Below, one piece after another: positions 27,907-37,232 of a stretch of 64,000 bases of DNA (its first letter is position 1; each line of letters opens with the position of its first letter). Made by a program: the position numbers and the translations under genes. The stretch spans positions 2,356,001-2,420,000 of the forward strand of contig NZ_JAUSYH010000001.1 in the NCBI RefSeq assembly GCF_030816715.1, in the 5' to 3' direction. The notes below the pieces were generated by a model. That model ran no database searches and had not been told where the DNA came from. It saw only the letters and a program-made list of their open reading frames with translations. The DNA is from Streptomyces achromogenes (lineage in GTDB: Bacteria; Actinomycetota; Actinomycetes; Streptomycetales; Streptomycetaceae).

Positions 27907-29721
27907 ATGTCGTTGAACCGCCGGAAGTTCCTGAAGAAGTCCGCCGTGACCGGGGCGGGGGTGGCGATCGCGGGAGCTGTGGCGGCTCCGTCGGCGCAGG
28001 CCGCGGCGGCGAAGCTGCCGGGGAAGCCGGTCAAGCAGCCGAAGCGGTACGCGCTGACCGTGATGGGTACGACGGACCTGCACGGTCACGTCTTCAACTG
28101 GGACTACTTCAAGGACGCGGAGTACAAGGACGCGGCCGGCAACGCGCAGGGGCTGGCGCGGATCTCGACGCTGGTGAACGGGATCCGTGCGGAGAAGGGG
28201 CGGGAGAACACGCTGCTGCTGGACGCGGGTGACACGATCCAGGGCACTCCGCTGACGTACTACTACGCGAAGGTGGACCCGATCACCGCCAAGGGCGGTC
28301 CGGTGCATCCGATGGCGCAGGCGATGAACGCGATCGGGTACGACGCGGCGGCGCTGGGCAACCACGAGTTCAACTACGGCATCGAGACGCTGCGGAAGTT
28401 CGAGTCGCAGTTGCGGTTCCCGTTGCTGGGGGCGAACGCGGTGGACGCGAAGACGCTGCGGCCGGCGTTCCAGCCGTATGTGATCAAGACGTTCTGCGTG
28501 AAGGGCGCGCCGCCGGTGAAGGTGGCGGTGCTGGGCCTGACGAACCCGGGTATCGCGATCTGGGACAAGGCGTATGTGCAGGGGAAGCTGGCGTTCCCGG
28601 GTCTGGAGGAGCAGGCGGCGAAGTGGGTGCCGAAGCTGAAGTCGCTGGGTGCTGATGTGGTGATCGTGTCGGCGCACTCGGGTTCGTCGGGTACGTCGTC
28701 GTACGGTGACCAGCTGCCGTATGTGGAGAACTCGGCGGCGTTGGTGGCGCAGCAGGTGCCGGACATCGACGCGGTGCTGGTGGGTCACGCGCATGTGGAG
28801 ATTCCGGAGCTGAAGGTCGTCAACGCGAAGACCGGGAAGACGGTCGTGCTGTCGGAGCCGTTGGCGTACGCGGAGCGGCTGTCGGTGTTCGATGTGGAGC
28901 TGGTGTTCGAGAAGGGGCGGTGGTCGGTCGAGTCGGTGTCTTCGAAGGTGCTGAACTCCAACTCGGTCGCGGACGACCCGAAGATCACGAAGTTGCTGGG
29001 TGACGAGCACGCGAAGGTCGTGGCGTACGTCAACCAGGTGGTGGGTTCGGCGACGGAGACGTTGACGACGGTGGAGGCGCGGTTCAAGGACGCGCCGATC
29101 ATCGATCTGATCACGAAGGTGCAGGAGGACGTCGTCAAGGCGGCGTTGGCGGGGACGTCGTATGCGTCGCTGCCGGTGATCGCGCAGGCGTCGCCGTTCT
29201 CCCGGACATCGGAGATCCCGGCGGGGCAGGTGACGATCCGGGATCTGTCGAGTCTGTATGTGTACGACAACACGCTGGTGGCGAAGTTGATGACGGGTGC
29301 GCAGGTGCGGGCGTACCTGGAGTACTCGGCGGAGTACTTCGTGCGGACGGCGGCGGGTGCGGTGGTCGACACGGAGAAGCTGACGAACGCGGCGGGGCGT
29401 CCGGACTACAACTACGACTATGTGTCGGGTCTGTCGTACGACATCGACATCGCGCAGGCGGCGGGTTCGCGGATCAGGAACCTCACGTACAACGGGGCGG
29501 CGTTGGACGACGCGCAGCAGTTCGTGCTGGCGGTGAACAACTACCGGGCCAATGGCGGTGGCGCGTTCCCGCATGTGGCGTCGGCGCAGGAGCTGTGGTC
29601 GGAGTCGACGGAGATCCGTACGCGGATCTCGGAGTGGGTGACGGCGAAGGGTGTGCTGGACCCGAAGGACTTCGCGTCGGTGGACTGGAAGCTGACGCGT
29701 GACGGTACGCCGGTGTTCTAG
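27907..29721 (+). CDS. Secreted 5'-nucleotidase / cyclic nucleotide phosphodiesterase family
   Basis: A 604-residue bifunctional metallophosphatase predicted to dephosphorylate nucleotides outside the cell. The N-terminus LNRRKFLKKS plus a hydrophobic stretch ending APSAQAA is a Tat signal, so it is exported folded. The metallophosphatase domain (about 45-340) has TTDLHGH, LLDAGDTIQG, ALGNHEFNYG, VSAHSG and VGHAH metal-ligand motifs. The C-terminal 5'-nucleotidase domain (about 380-560) has SLYVYDNTLVAKLMTGAQV and VAVNNYRANGGG-like AVNNYRANGGGAFP, which bind the base. ATG at 27907 with AGGAGC upstream. Phosphate scavenging is the likely role; no PHO box was identified. Confidence 0.92.
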   Translation: MSLNRRKFLKKSAVTGAGVAIAGAVAAPSAQAAAAKLPGKPVKQPKRYALTVMGTTDLHGHVFNWDYFKDAEYKDAAGNAQGLARISTLVNGIRAEKGRENTLLLDAGDTIQGTPLTYYYAKVDPITAKGGPVHPMAQAMNAIGYDAAALGNHEFNYGIETLRKFESQLRFPLLGANAVDAKTLRPAFQPYVIKTFCVKGAPPVKVAVLGLTNPGIAIWDKAYVQGKLAFPGLEEQAAKWVPKLKSLGADVVIVSAHSGSSGTSSYGDQLPYVENSAALVAQQVPDIDAVLVGHAHVEIPELKVVNAKTGKTVVLSEPLAYAERLSVFDVELVFEKGRWSVESVSSKVLNSNSVADDPKITKLLGDEHAKVVAYVNQVVGSATETLTTVEARFKDAPIIDLITKVQEDVVKAALAGTSYASLPVIAQASPFSRTSEIPAGQVTIRDLSSLYVYDNTLVAKLMTGAQVRAYLEYSAEYFVRTAAGAVVDTEKLTNAAGRPDYNYDYVSGLSYDIDIAQAAGSRIRNLTYNGAALDDAQQFVLAVNNYRANGGGAFPHVASAQELWSESTEIRTRISEWVTAKGVLDPKDFASVDWKLTRDGTPVF

Positions 29722-29747
29722 GGGTTTTTGAGTTCCCTGGTTCCCTG

Positions 29748-29797
29748 GGGCGGTGTGTCGTGCGGTGGCCCGGTGGGTCACCGTGTGCGCACCGCCC
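29748..29797. terminator. Possible bidirectional terminator
   Basis: GGGCGGTG (29748-29755) pairs with CACCGCCC (29790-29797) across a 34-nt loop, in the 97-bp gap between the convergent 5'-nucleotidase and N-hydroxylase genes. Confidence 0.45.
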
Positions 29798-29818
29798 TTC
29801 TTCGTGTGCTGGTGGTGT

Positions 29819-31243
29819 CTAGCGTCGGTCGACGAGGGGGGTGAGGGTGGGTGCTTGGCGGGCGGTGGGGACGCGGGGTGAGGGTTGGGGTTGTTCGAGT
29901 CCGAAGGTGGTGAAGGCGGTCCGGGTCGGCAGGGGGTAGGTCTCCTTTTCGGTGAGGGCGTTGAGGATGGTGGCGCTGCGCCAGGCGGCGAGGCCGAGGT
30001 CGGGCGCGCCTACGCCGTGGGTGTGGCGTTCGGCGTTCTGGACGTGGACGTTGCAGCCGGTGGCGGTGATGGAGGGGTCGAGGACGAGGCGGAAGTGGGC
30101 GTCGATGCGGGGGCGTTCGCTGTTGTCGCGGCGGATGTAGGGGTCGAGGCCGGCGAGGATGCGGTCGAGGGTGTGTTCGCGGTGGCCGGTGGCGAGGATG
30201 ACGGCGTCGGTGGTGAGGCGGCTGCGGGTGTTCTGCTGGGTGTGTTCGAGGTGAAGTTCGATCTGGGTGGTGGAGATACGGCCGGCGGTGCGGACGGTCA
30301 CGCCGGGGGTGAGGACGGTGTCGGGCCAGCCGCCGTGGAGGGTGCGGCGGTAGAGCTCGTCGTGGATGGCGGCGAGGGTGTCGGCGTCGATGCCTTTGTG
30401 GAGTTGCCATTGGCCGGCGAGCAGGCGGTCGCGGACGTTTTCGGGGAGGGCGTGGAAGTAGCGGGTGTAGTCGGGGGTGAAGTGTTCGAGGCCGAGTTTG
30501 GAGTACTCCATGGGGGCGAACGCTTCGGTGCGGCCGATCCAGTGGAGTCGTTCGTGGCCGGTGGGGCGGTGGCGGAGGAGGTCGAGGAAGACTTCGGCGC
30601 CGGACTGTCCTGATCCGACGACGGTGATGTGGCCGGCGGTGAGGAGGGTGTCGCGGTGGGTGAGGTAGTCGTCGGCGTGCAGGACGGGGACGCCGGGGGC
30701 GTCGGCGAGGGGACGCAGGGGGTCGGGGATGTGGGGTGTGGTGCCGATGCCGATGACGACGTTGCGGGTGTGGGTGCGGCCGAGGGCTTCGGCTTCGCCG
30801 GCTGTGTCGAGTTGGGTGTAGTCGACTTCGAAGACGTCGCGTTCGGGGTTCCAGCGGACGGAGTCGACCTGGTGGCGGAAATGGAGTCCGGGGAGTTGGT
30901 CGGCGACCCATCGGCAGTAGGCGTCGTATTCGGCGCGTTGGATGTGGAAGCGCTCGGCGAAATAGAAGGGGTAGAGGCGGTGGTGGGTTTTGAGGTAGTT
31001 GAGGAAGGTCCAGGGGCTGGTGGGGTCGGCGAGGGTGACGAGGTCGGCGAGGAAGGGGACCTGGATGCGGGCGCCGTCGAGGAGGAGGCCGGGGTGCCAG
31101 TCGAAGCGGGGGCGTTGTTCGTAGAAGACGGCGTCGATTTCGGCGAGGGGGTGGGCGAGGGCGGCGAGGGAGAGGTTGCTGGGGCCGACGCCGATGCCGA
31201 CGAGGTCGCGGGGGGTGTCGGCGTCGGGGTGGGGCGTGTTCAT
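29819..31243 (-). CDS. FAD-dependent diamine/lysine N-hydroxylase (siderophore type)
   Basis: A 474-residue flavin monooxygenase of the lysine N6-hydroxylase / ornithine N5-oxygenase family, which makes hydroxylamines for hydroxamate siderophores using NADPH and oxygen. Motifs: FAD site GIGVGPSN (16-23), NADPH site VGSGQSGAE, and the family ATG-H motif (VILATGHREH). The ATG overlaps the stop of the decarboxylase gene by four bases (31240-31243), so the two are translationally coupled. The partner suggests the substrate is the decarboxylated diamine, as in desferrioxamine DesB acting on cadaverine; this is inference. No acyltransferase or siderophore synthetase gene lies in the window. Confidence 0.87.
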   Translation of the reverse strand: MNTPHPDADTPRDLVGIGVGPSNLSLAALAHPLAEIDAVFYEQRPRFDWHPGLLLDGARIQVPFLADLVTLADPTSPWTFLNYLKTHHRLYPFYFAERFHIQRAEYDAYCRWVADQLPGLHFRHQVDSVRWNPERDVFEVDYTQLDTAGEAEALGRTHTRNVVIGIGTTPHIPDPLRPLADAPGVPVLHADDYLTHRDTLLTAGHITVVGSGQSGAEVFLDLLRHRPTGHERLHWIGRTEAFAPMEYSKLGLEHFTPDYTRYFHALPENVRDRLLAGQWQLHKGIDADTLAAIHDELYRRTLHGGWPDTVLTPGVTVRTAGRISTTQIELHLEHTQQNTRSRLTTDAVILATGHREHTLDRILAGLDPYIRRDNSERPRIDAHFRLVLDPSITATGCNVHVQNAERHTHGVGAPDLGLAAWRSATILNALTEKETYPLPTRTAFTTFGLEQPQPSPRVPTARQAPTLTPLVDRR

Positions 31244-32718
31244 GCGGGGGTGTTTCCTTCCACCAGTCGCAGGAGGGCGGTGAGGTCGGCGGGCCGGGTG
31301 TGGGGGTTGAGGAGGGTGGTCTTGAGCCAGAGCCGGCCGTCGAGGCGGGCCCGGCCGAGGACGGCGTGGCCGTGGATGAGGAGGCGGCGGCGGATGTCGG
31401 CGACGGCGTTGTCGGTGGCGTGTGCGGGCCGGAAGAGGACGGTGCTGAGGGTGGGTGGGGCGTGGAGCTCGAGGCCGGGGTGGGCGGTGATGAGGTCGGC
31501 GAGTTGCCGGGCGTGGTCGCAGACCCGGTCCACGAGGGCGCCGAGGCCGCTGCGGCCGAGGGTTTTGAGGGTGACGGCGATCTTGAGGGCGTCGGGGCGG
31601 CGGGTGGTGCGCAGGGAGCGGCCGAGGAGGTCGGGGAGGCCTGCTTCGGTGTCGTCGTCGGCGTTGAGGTAGTCGGCGTGGTGGTGGAGGGCGGTGAGGT
31701 CGTGGGGGTCGCGGACGGCGAGGAGTCCGGCGGCGACGGGTTGCCAGCCGAGTTTGTGGAGGTCGAGGGTGACGGTGTGGGCTGCTTCGAGGCCGGTGAG
31801 GAGGGGGCGGCGCCGGTCGCTGAAGAGGAGGCCGCCCCCGTAGGCGGCGTCGATGTGGAGGCGGGCGCCGTGGGTGTGGCAGAGGGCGGCGAGGGCGGGG
31901 AGGGGGTCGATGAGTCCGGCGTCGGTGGTGCCGGCGGTGGCGGCGACGAGGTGGGGGCCGGGTCGGGTGGTGAGGGTGTGGTGGAGGGTGGCGGGGTCGA
32001 GGACGCCGGTGGGGGTGGGGAGGATGACGGGTTCGGGGAGGCCGAGGAGCCAGGCGGCGCGGGGCAGGGAGTGGTGGGCGTTGGCGCCGCAGACGAGCCG
32101 GAGGGCGGGTCCGTGTGTTTCCCGGGCGAGGAGCAGGGCGAGGTGGTTGGCTTCGGTGCCGCCGGTGGTGACGAGGGCGTCGGCGGGGGGCGTGGGGACG
32201 GTGGCGGGCCGGCGGCGGGTGGTGGGCGCCGTGAGGTCGTTGGGGGTGGGTGTGGGGCCCTTGGGCGCGGGCGTGGGGCCCGTGGGGGGTGCCGGGTTCG
32301 GGTGGCCGTAGATCTCCGCGGCGAGGGCTTGGGTGAGCAGGGTTTCCAGTTCCGAGGCGGCGGGGGCCTGGTCCCAGGAGTCGAGGGAGGGGTTGAGGGC
32401 GGAGACGGCGAGGTCGGCGGCGGTGGCGACGGCGAGGGGCGGGCAGTGCAGGTGGGCGGCGCAGAGGGGGTGGGCGGGGTCGGCGGCGCCTGCGGCGAGG
32501 GTGCGGACGAGGGTGTGCAGGGCGTCGGGGTCGCCGTCTTCGGGCAGTGGCTCGCCGAGGGCCTCACGGACGTGTGCGGCCACCGTGTGCGGTCCGCCTG
32601 CGGGCAGTGGTCCTCCGCGTGAGCGTGCGCCGGCGTCGAGCGCGTCGAGGACGGTCGCCAGCAGGGGGCGCAGGGCGTCGGAGCCTTCGGGGCCTGAGGC
32701 GAGGGGCGGCATGCTCAC
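31240..32718 (-). CDS. PLP-dependent (group II) amino acid decarboxylase
   Basis: A 492-residue pyridoxal phosphate enzyme of the DDC/glutamate decarboxylase-like group, probably a lysine, ornithine or diaminobutyrate decarboxylase. Motifs: TTGGTEANHLAL for phosphate contact, H215 in NAHHSLP for ring stacking, HIDAAYGG for the pyridine N, and Schiff-base K322 in LDLHKLGW. A Pro/Thr-rich insertion (about residues 141-178) interrupts the fold just before TTGGTEAN and is unusual. The GTG at 32718 has GGAGGA six bases upstream; ATG 32712 is an alternative. Coupled to the N-hydroxylase gene, it should supply its diamine. Confidence 0.85.
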   Translation of the reverse strand: MSMPPLASGPEGSDALRPLLATVLDALDAGARSRGGPLPAGGPHTVAAHVREALGEPLPEDGDPDALHTLVRTLAAGAADPAHPLCAAHLHCPPLAVATAADLAVSALNPSLDSWDQAPAASELETLLTQALAAEIYGHPNPAPPTGPTPAPKGPTPTPNDLTAPTTRRRPATVPTPPADALVTTGGTEANHLALLLARETHGPALRLVCGANAHHSLPRAAWLLGLPEPVILPTPTGVLDPATLHHTLTTRPGPHLVAATAGTTDAGLIDPLPALAALCHTHGARLHIDAAYGGGLLFSDRRRPLLTGLEAAHTVTLDLHKLGWQPVAAGLLAVRDPHDLTALHHHADYLNADDDTEAGLPDLLGRSLRTTRRPDALKIAVTLKTLGRSGLGALVDRVCDHARQLADLITAHPGLELHAPPTLSTVLFRPAHATDNAVADIRRRLLIHGHAVLGRARLDGRLWLKTTLLNPHTRPADLTALLRLVEGNTPA

Positions 32719-33020
32719 GGGGGTTCCTCCGGGGCCGGGGGCGGATGCCCGCAGCGGGGAGGTCCAGCTTGTCGGGTGGGGCGGCGACGCGCCCGGAAAG
32801 CCCGGCGACAGGAACCCGAAAGTGGGTATTTCGGCGCGGTGCGCACGGATGGGGTTGTGCGGGTGGGGTTGTGCGGGTGGGGTGCCGGGGGAACGTTTCC
32901 TCCAGCGGCTGGGCTTCACCGTGGCGGAGCCGGGTCCTCCGGGTGCCGGGACGCTCGGTGACCGGCGGTCGGGGCCGCGCGAAGGGGCTTTGCGGCGGGC
33001 CGGGTTGAGGCTCGGCGGCC
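32719..33020. other. Upstream region of the decarboxylase gene
   Basis: About 300 bp without a credible gene. It includes a short direct repeat of GTGCGGGTGGGGTT-type sequence near 32856-32884. No 19-bp iron box of the DmdR/IdeR type was found by eye, which is notable for a siderophore-like pair. Confidence 0.5.
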
Positions 33021-33060
33021 GTAGGGCCCCGCACGCCGACCGGGGCGTGCGGGGCCCTAC
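33021..33060 (-). terminator. Terminator of pepN
   Basis: A perfect 17-bp inverted repeat (33021-33037 and 33044-33060) with a 6-nt loop, beginning 20 bp after the pepN stop. Confidence 0.88.
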
Positions 33061-33079
33061 GGGGGCCGTGGCCGGAGTG

Positions 33080-35572
33080 TCAGGCCTGGCGGGCTTCGCG
33101 TACGCGCAACGCGCGGGTGAGGTCGTCGAGTTGGTCGACGAGTTTGCGGCGCAGGGCGGGGATGGGGTGGGCGTCGGCGAGGCACTGTTCGCCGAGGCGC
33201 AGGGTGTCGGGGTCGACGGCGTGGCCGGGGAAGGCCCAGCGGCCGGCGGCCTCGGCGATGGCGGGGCCGCGGCGGGCGGCGAGGGCGACGGCGTCCTGGT
33301 AGAAGCGGGGGACGTAGTCGGCGACGAGGTCGGCCTGTTCGGGCTGCCAGAAGCCCTGGGCGGTGGCGGTGAAGAGGTAGTTGGAGAGGTCGTCGTCCTC
33401 GAACATGGCGACCCAGGCGGTGCGTTTGGCCTCGGCGTCGGGCAGGGCTGCGCGGCAGCGGGCGGCGCCTTCCCGGCCGGTGGCGGAGGGGTCGCGGTCG
33501 AGTTCGGCGGTGATGTCGGCGTCGTCGACGGCGCCGAGGACGGCGAGCCGGGCGAGGACGCGCCAGCGCAGGTCGGGGTCGAGTTCGGGGCCGCCGGGGA
33601 CGGTGCCGTCGGCGAGCCAGGCGGCGATGGTCTCGGGGTGGGCGGCGACGGCGATGAAGTGGCGTACGGCGATGAGGCGCAGGCTGGGGTGGTCGCCGTC
33701 CTCGGTGCGGCGGATGAGGTCGCGGCAGAGCGCGGAGAGGGCGGCGAGGGCGGCGGGGCGCTGTTCGGGGGTGGCGTAGCGGTCGGCGGCCTGGGTGGAG
33801 GCGAAGGTGAGGACGCCCTGGACGAGGGCGAGGTCGGTCTCGTACGGGAGGTGGGCGCGGGCGGTCTCGAGGTAGGCGGCGGGGGCGAGTTCGCCGTCGC
33901 GGACGGCGTCGCGCAGGGCGTTCCAGACGACGGCCCGGGTGAGGGGGTCGGGGAGGCCGCTGAGGCGGGCGCGGACGGTGTCGAAGGATCCGGGGTCGAA
34001 GCGGACCTTGGCGTAGGTGAGGTCGCCGTCGTTGAGGAGGACCAGGGCGGGGCGTTTGCCCAGGGGTGCGGGAGTGCTCTGCGGGATGTCGATCTCGAGG
34101 CGTCGGCGCAGGGTGAGGTGGCGGTCCTCGTCGGCGAGGTCGAGGTCGTAGAGGCCGACGCCGACTCGGTGGGGGCGGCTGCCCTGGTGGTCGACGGTCA
34201 GGGTGTGGTCGCCGTTGGAGCCGCTGACGGTGGGGAGGAGGGTGTCCACTCCGGTGGTGCGCAGCCAGGCGTCGGCCCAGGCGTGGACGTCGCGGTCGGT
34301 GTGGGCGGCGAGGGAGTCGATGAAGTCGGCGAGGGTGGCGTTGGCGAAGCGGTGTCGGGCGAAGTGGGTGTTGATGCCGGCGAGGAAGTCCTTCTCGCCG
34401 AGCCAGGTGACGAGCTGGCGCAGTGCGGAGGCGCCCTTGGCGTAGGAGATGCCGTCGAAGTTGAGGAGTGCGGAGGCGGTGTCGTCGACGTTCTCGGGGG
34501 CGACGGGGTGGGTGGAGGGGCGTTGGTCGGCGTCGTAGCCCCAGGGTTTGCGGACGACGCCGAACTCGGTCCAGGTGCCGTGGAAGCGGGTGGCTTCGGT
34601 GAGGGTCTGGTAGCCCATGTACTCGGCGAAGGACTCGTTGAGCCAGATGTCGTCCCACCACTGGAGGGTGACGAGGTCGCCGAACCACATGTGGGCCATC
34701 TCGTGGGCGATGACCATGGCGCGGGTCTGGCGTTCGGTGTCGGTGACGGCGGAGCGGTAGACGAATTCGTCGCGGAAGGTGACGAGGCCGGGGTTCTCCA
34801 TGGCGCCGGCGTTGAACTCGGGGACGAACGCCTGGTCGTAGGAGTCGAAGGGGTAGGGCTCCTCGAACTTCTCGTGGTAGCGGTCGTAGCACGCGCGGGT
34901 GATGTCGAGGAGTTCGTCGGCGTCGGCGTCGAGGTAGGGGGCCAGGGAGCGGCGGCAGTGGAGGCCGAAGGGCAGTCCGCGGTGTTCGGTGCGTACGGAG
35001 TGCCAGGGGCCGGCGGCGACGGCGACGAGGTAGGTGGAGATCAGGGGGGTGGGGGCGGCCTGCCAGCGGCCGTCGCCGAGGTGTTCGGTGATGCCGTTGG
35101 CGAGGACGGTCCAGCCTTGGGGGGCCTGGACGGTGAGCTCGAAGACCGATTTGAGGTCGGGCTGGTCGAAGGCGGCGAAGACGCGCTGGACGTCTTCCAT
35201 GAACAGCTGGGTGTAGAGGTAGGTCTCGCCGTCGGTGGGGTCGGTGAAGCGGTGCATGCCCTCGCCGGTGCGGGAGTAGCGCATACCGGCGCGGACGCGC
35301 AGTTCGTGCTCGCCGGCGGTGAGGCCGGTCAGGGGGAGCCGGTTGTCGTCGAGCGTGTCGGGGTCGACGGGCTCGCCGTCGAGGGTGACGGAGTGCAGTG
35401 CGGCGGGCCTGATCTCGACGAAGGTGTCCCCGTGGGTGCGCGCGACGAACCGGATGACGGTGCTGGACTCGAAGGTCTCGTCGCCGGTCGTCAGGTCGAG
35501 CTCGATGGTGTAGCGGAGGACGTCGATGAGCTTGGCACGGTTCTGCGCTTCGTCGCGCGTCAGTACGGACAT
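33080..35572 (-). CDS. pepN: Aminopeptidase N (M1 family)
   Basis: A cytosolic zinc aminopeptidase that removes N-terminal residues from peptides. The 830-residue protein has the substrate-binding motif GAMEN, the zinc signature HEMAHMWFGD with the third ligand in NESFAEYMGY, and an ERAP1-like helical C-terminal domain. The size (about 830-860 aa) is normal for actinobacterial PepN. Start at ATG 35572 (MSVLTRDEAQNRAKL) matches the family; ATG 35581, nine bases upstream, is possible. It is followed by a strong terminator. Confidence 0.94.
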   Translation of the reverse strand: MSVLTRDEAQNRAKLIDVLRYTIELDLTTGDETFESSTVIRFVARTHGDTFVEIRPAALHSVTLDGEPVDPDTLDDNRLPLTGLTAGEHELRVRAGMRYSRTGEGMHRFTDPTDGETYLYTQLFMEDVQRVFAAFDQPDLKSVFELTVQAPQGWTVLANGITEHLGDGRWQAAPTPLISTYLVAVAAGPWHSVRTEHRGLPFGLHCRRSLAPYLDADADELLDITRACYDRYHEKFEEPYPFDSYDQAFVPEFNAGAMENPGLVTFRDEFVYRSAVTDTERQTRAMVIAHEMAHMWFGDLVTLQWWDDIWLNESFAEYMGYQTLTEATRFHGTWTEFGVVRKPWGYDADQRPSTHPVAPENVDDTASALLNFDGISYAKGASALRQLVTWLGEKDFLAGINTHFARHRFANATLADFIDSLAAHTDRDVHAWADAWLRTTGVDTLLPTVSGSNGDHTLTVDHQGSRPHRVGVGLYDLDLADEDRHLTLRRRLEIDIPQSTPAPLGKRPALVLLNDGDLTYAKVRFDPGSFDTVRARLSGLPDPLTRAVVWNALRDAVRDGELAPAAYLETARAHLPYETDLALVQGVLTFASTQAADRYATPEQRPAALAALSALCRDLIRRTEDGDHPSLRLIAVRHFIAVAAHPETIAAWLADGTVPGGPELDPDLRWRVLARLAVLGAVDDADITAELDRDPSATGREGAARCRAALPDAEAKRTAWVAMFEDDDLSNYLFTATAQGFWQPEQADLVADYVPRFYQDAVALAARRGPAIAEAAGRWAFPGHAVDPDTLRLGEQCLADAHPIPALRRKLVDQLDDLTRALRVREARQA

Positions 35573-35849
35573 GCACGACATGCTGCCTGATGCCGCTGGC
35601 CGGGCACAGGGGCGGATCGGTACGCGCCCTATGTCCCTTCTCGCGCCGGAGCGCCGGTCCTGTGGCGATTCCGCGCCGGGCAGGTGCCGGGCATGTGCCG
35701 GTCACATGCCTGTCGTGGGCGTCGGCGGCGGCCGTGCGGTGTGCCGGTGCGCGCCGGTGCGGCATCGGGTGCGCGGTCCCGGTGCTGCGGTCCCGGTGCT
35801 GCCGCATCGGTGGTGCGGCCTCGGCTTGTGGGGTGCGGGCCGGTTCGGG
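35573..35849. other. Gap between pepN and chorismate mutase
   Basis: 277 bp with no credible gene. It holds an exact 14-bp tandem duplication, GGTCCCGGTGCTGC at 35775-35788 and 35789-35802, of unknown meaning. The pepN promoter should lie in its first 100 bp. Confidence 0.5.
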
Positions 35850-36200
35850 TCAGTCGCGTGGGGGCGCCGCGGTGTCCTCGGCGATGCGCTCGTGGTGGCG
35901 GATGACCTCGGCGATGATGAAGTTGAGGAATTTCTCGGCGAACGCGGGGTCGAGCTTGGCGCTCTCGGCGAGGGTCCGCAGCCGGGCGATCTGGCGGGCC
36001 TCACGGGCCTGGTCGGCGGGCGGGAGCTGGTGGCGGGCCTTGAGGTGGCCGACCTGCTGGGTGGCTTTGAAGCGTTCGGCGAGCATGTGCACGACGGCCG
36101 CATCGATGTTGTCGATGCTGTCGCGCAGCCGGGCGAGCTCCTCGCGGACGGCGGGGTCGACGTCGCCGGCGCCGGGCGCGTGGGTGTTGCTGGTGGTCAT
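35850..36200 (-). CDS. Chorismate mutase (AroQ type)
   Basis: Rearranges chorismate to prephenate, the branch step to phenylalanine and tyrosine. The 116-residue all-helical protein has the AroQ pattern: an Arg in the first helix (LARLRDSIDNIDAAVVHMLAERFKATQQVG), KARHQLPPADQAREARQIARL and FLNFIIAEVIRHHERIAED. The ATG at 36200 gives a usual length for stand-alone actinobacterial enzymes. It stands alone, divergent from a putative metalloprotease gene, and 277 bp from pepN. Confidence 0.9.
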   Translation of the reverse strand: MTTSNTHAPGAGDVDPAVREELARLRDSIDNIDAAVVHMLAERFKATQQVGHLKARHQLPPADQAREARQIARLRTLAESAKLDPAFAEKFLNFIIAEVIRHHERIAEDTAAPPRD

Positions 36201-36286
36201 GGGCGATCACCCTAGGGCATGTCCCGACAGGCATTGCGGGCTGCCCGTACAGTGGAATGGGGTCCTCGGCGTGTTGGGGGTGCGGC

Positions 36287-37183
36287 GTGGCGAACGGCGG
36301 GCCGGTCGAGCACGGTTACCCGCATCTGGAGACGGTGCGGGCGGCGCTGACGGCGCTGTACAAGCGGTTGTCGTACGACACGATCCACCAGTTCGCGACG
36401 AGTGTGGCCCCGGCCGACGTGGCGTTCTGCGACACCGATGATCTGCATCTGGGGGCGCAGCGGGTGGCCCGGGAGCTGGTGCGGCACTACCGGTTGCCGG
36501 ACGCGCGGATGGTGGTGGCGTTCCGGGAGATGGAGCATGCGGCGCACATCGAGCTCGCGGCGGGGCCGGAGTACTTCGTCGAGCTGAACGACCGTTTCCG
36601 GACGCATCGTCGGGACATCGGTGCGGCGCTGGCACACGAGATCATGCATGTCTACCTGCACCGGGTGGGGTTGTCGTTCGCGGGGACGCGGGACGACGAG
36701 ATTCTGACGGACACGGCGACGACGTATCTGGGGGCGGGCTGGCTGCTGCTGGACGCGTACCGGGTGGACGGGGCGTCGTCGCAGAAGCTGGGGTATCTGA
36801 CGCCGGAGGAGTTCGGGTACGTGCTGGCGAAGCGGTCGCTGGTGTTCGGTGAGGATCCGTCGGTGTGGTTCACGAGTGCGCAGGCGTACGAGGCGTACGG
36901 GCGGGGTCTGGAGCGGGCCCGGTTCGACGAGCGGCAGCCGCCGCTGACGGCGGCGGGGTGGGCGGGCCGGCGGCGTTACGCGCGTGACCGGCGGCACGCG
37001 CAGGGGGTGCGGGCGGGGTCGGGGGACGCGGGCGCCCCGTATGTGTTCGTGCACGATCCGCAGGGGCCGTTGCGGGTGATGTTCCCCTGTCCTACCTGTC
37101 GGCAGCGGATTCGGGTTCCGGTCAGGGGGCGGGTCCGGGCCCGCTGCGGGTTGTGCGGGACGGTGCTGGAGTGCGACACGTGA
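36287..37183 (+). CDS. Putative HExxH metalloprotease with C-terminal zinc ribbon
   Basis: A 298-residue protein not assigned to a named family here. The middle has a gluzincin-like site: HEIMH at 117-121, followed by DDEILTDTATTYLGAGWLLL (137-156) which could supply the third ligand. The C-terminal 35 residues form a CxxC...CxxC zinc ribbon (CPTCRQRIRVPV, then CGLCGTVLEC). No signal peptide, so it is cytosolic. The GTG at 36287 (VANGGPVEHGYPHLE) follows a G-rich stretch; 36257 is an alternative. The combination looks like a protein-quality or nucleic-acid-linked protease, but no function is claimed. Confidence 0.75.
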   Translation: MANGGPVEHGYPHLETVRAALTALYKRLSYDTIHQFATSVAPADVAFCDTDDLHLGAQRVARELVRHYRLPDARMVVAFREMEHAAHIELAAGPEYFVELNDRFRTHRRDIGAALAHEIMHVYLHRVGLSFAGTRDDEILTDTATTYLGAGWLLLDAYRVDGASSQKLGYLTPEEFGYVLAKRSLVFGEDPSVWFTSAQAYEAYGRGLERARFDERQPPLTAAGWAGRRRYARDRRHAQGVRAGSGDAGAPYVFVHDPQGPLRVMFPCPTCRQRIRVPVRGRVRARCGLCGTVLECDT

Positions 37184-37232
37184 GGTGTGGTGCGGTGGCG
37201 GAGGGGCACGGGCCCGTGCGGCGGTGCGGGTG

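Noticed and set aside
32719..33080. Iron box upstream of the decarboxylase / N-hydroxylase pair
   Set aside because: No TTAGGTTAGGCTAACCTAA-like sequence was seen by eye.
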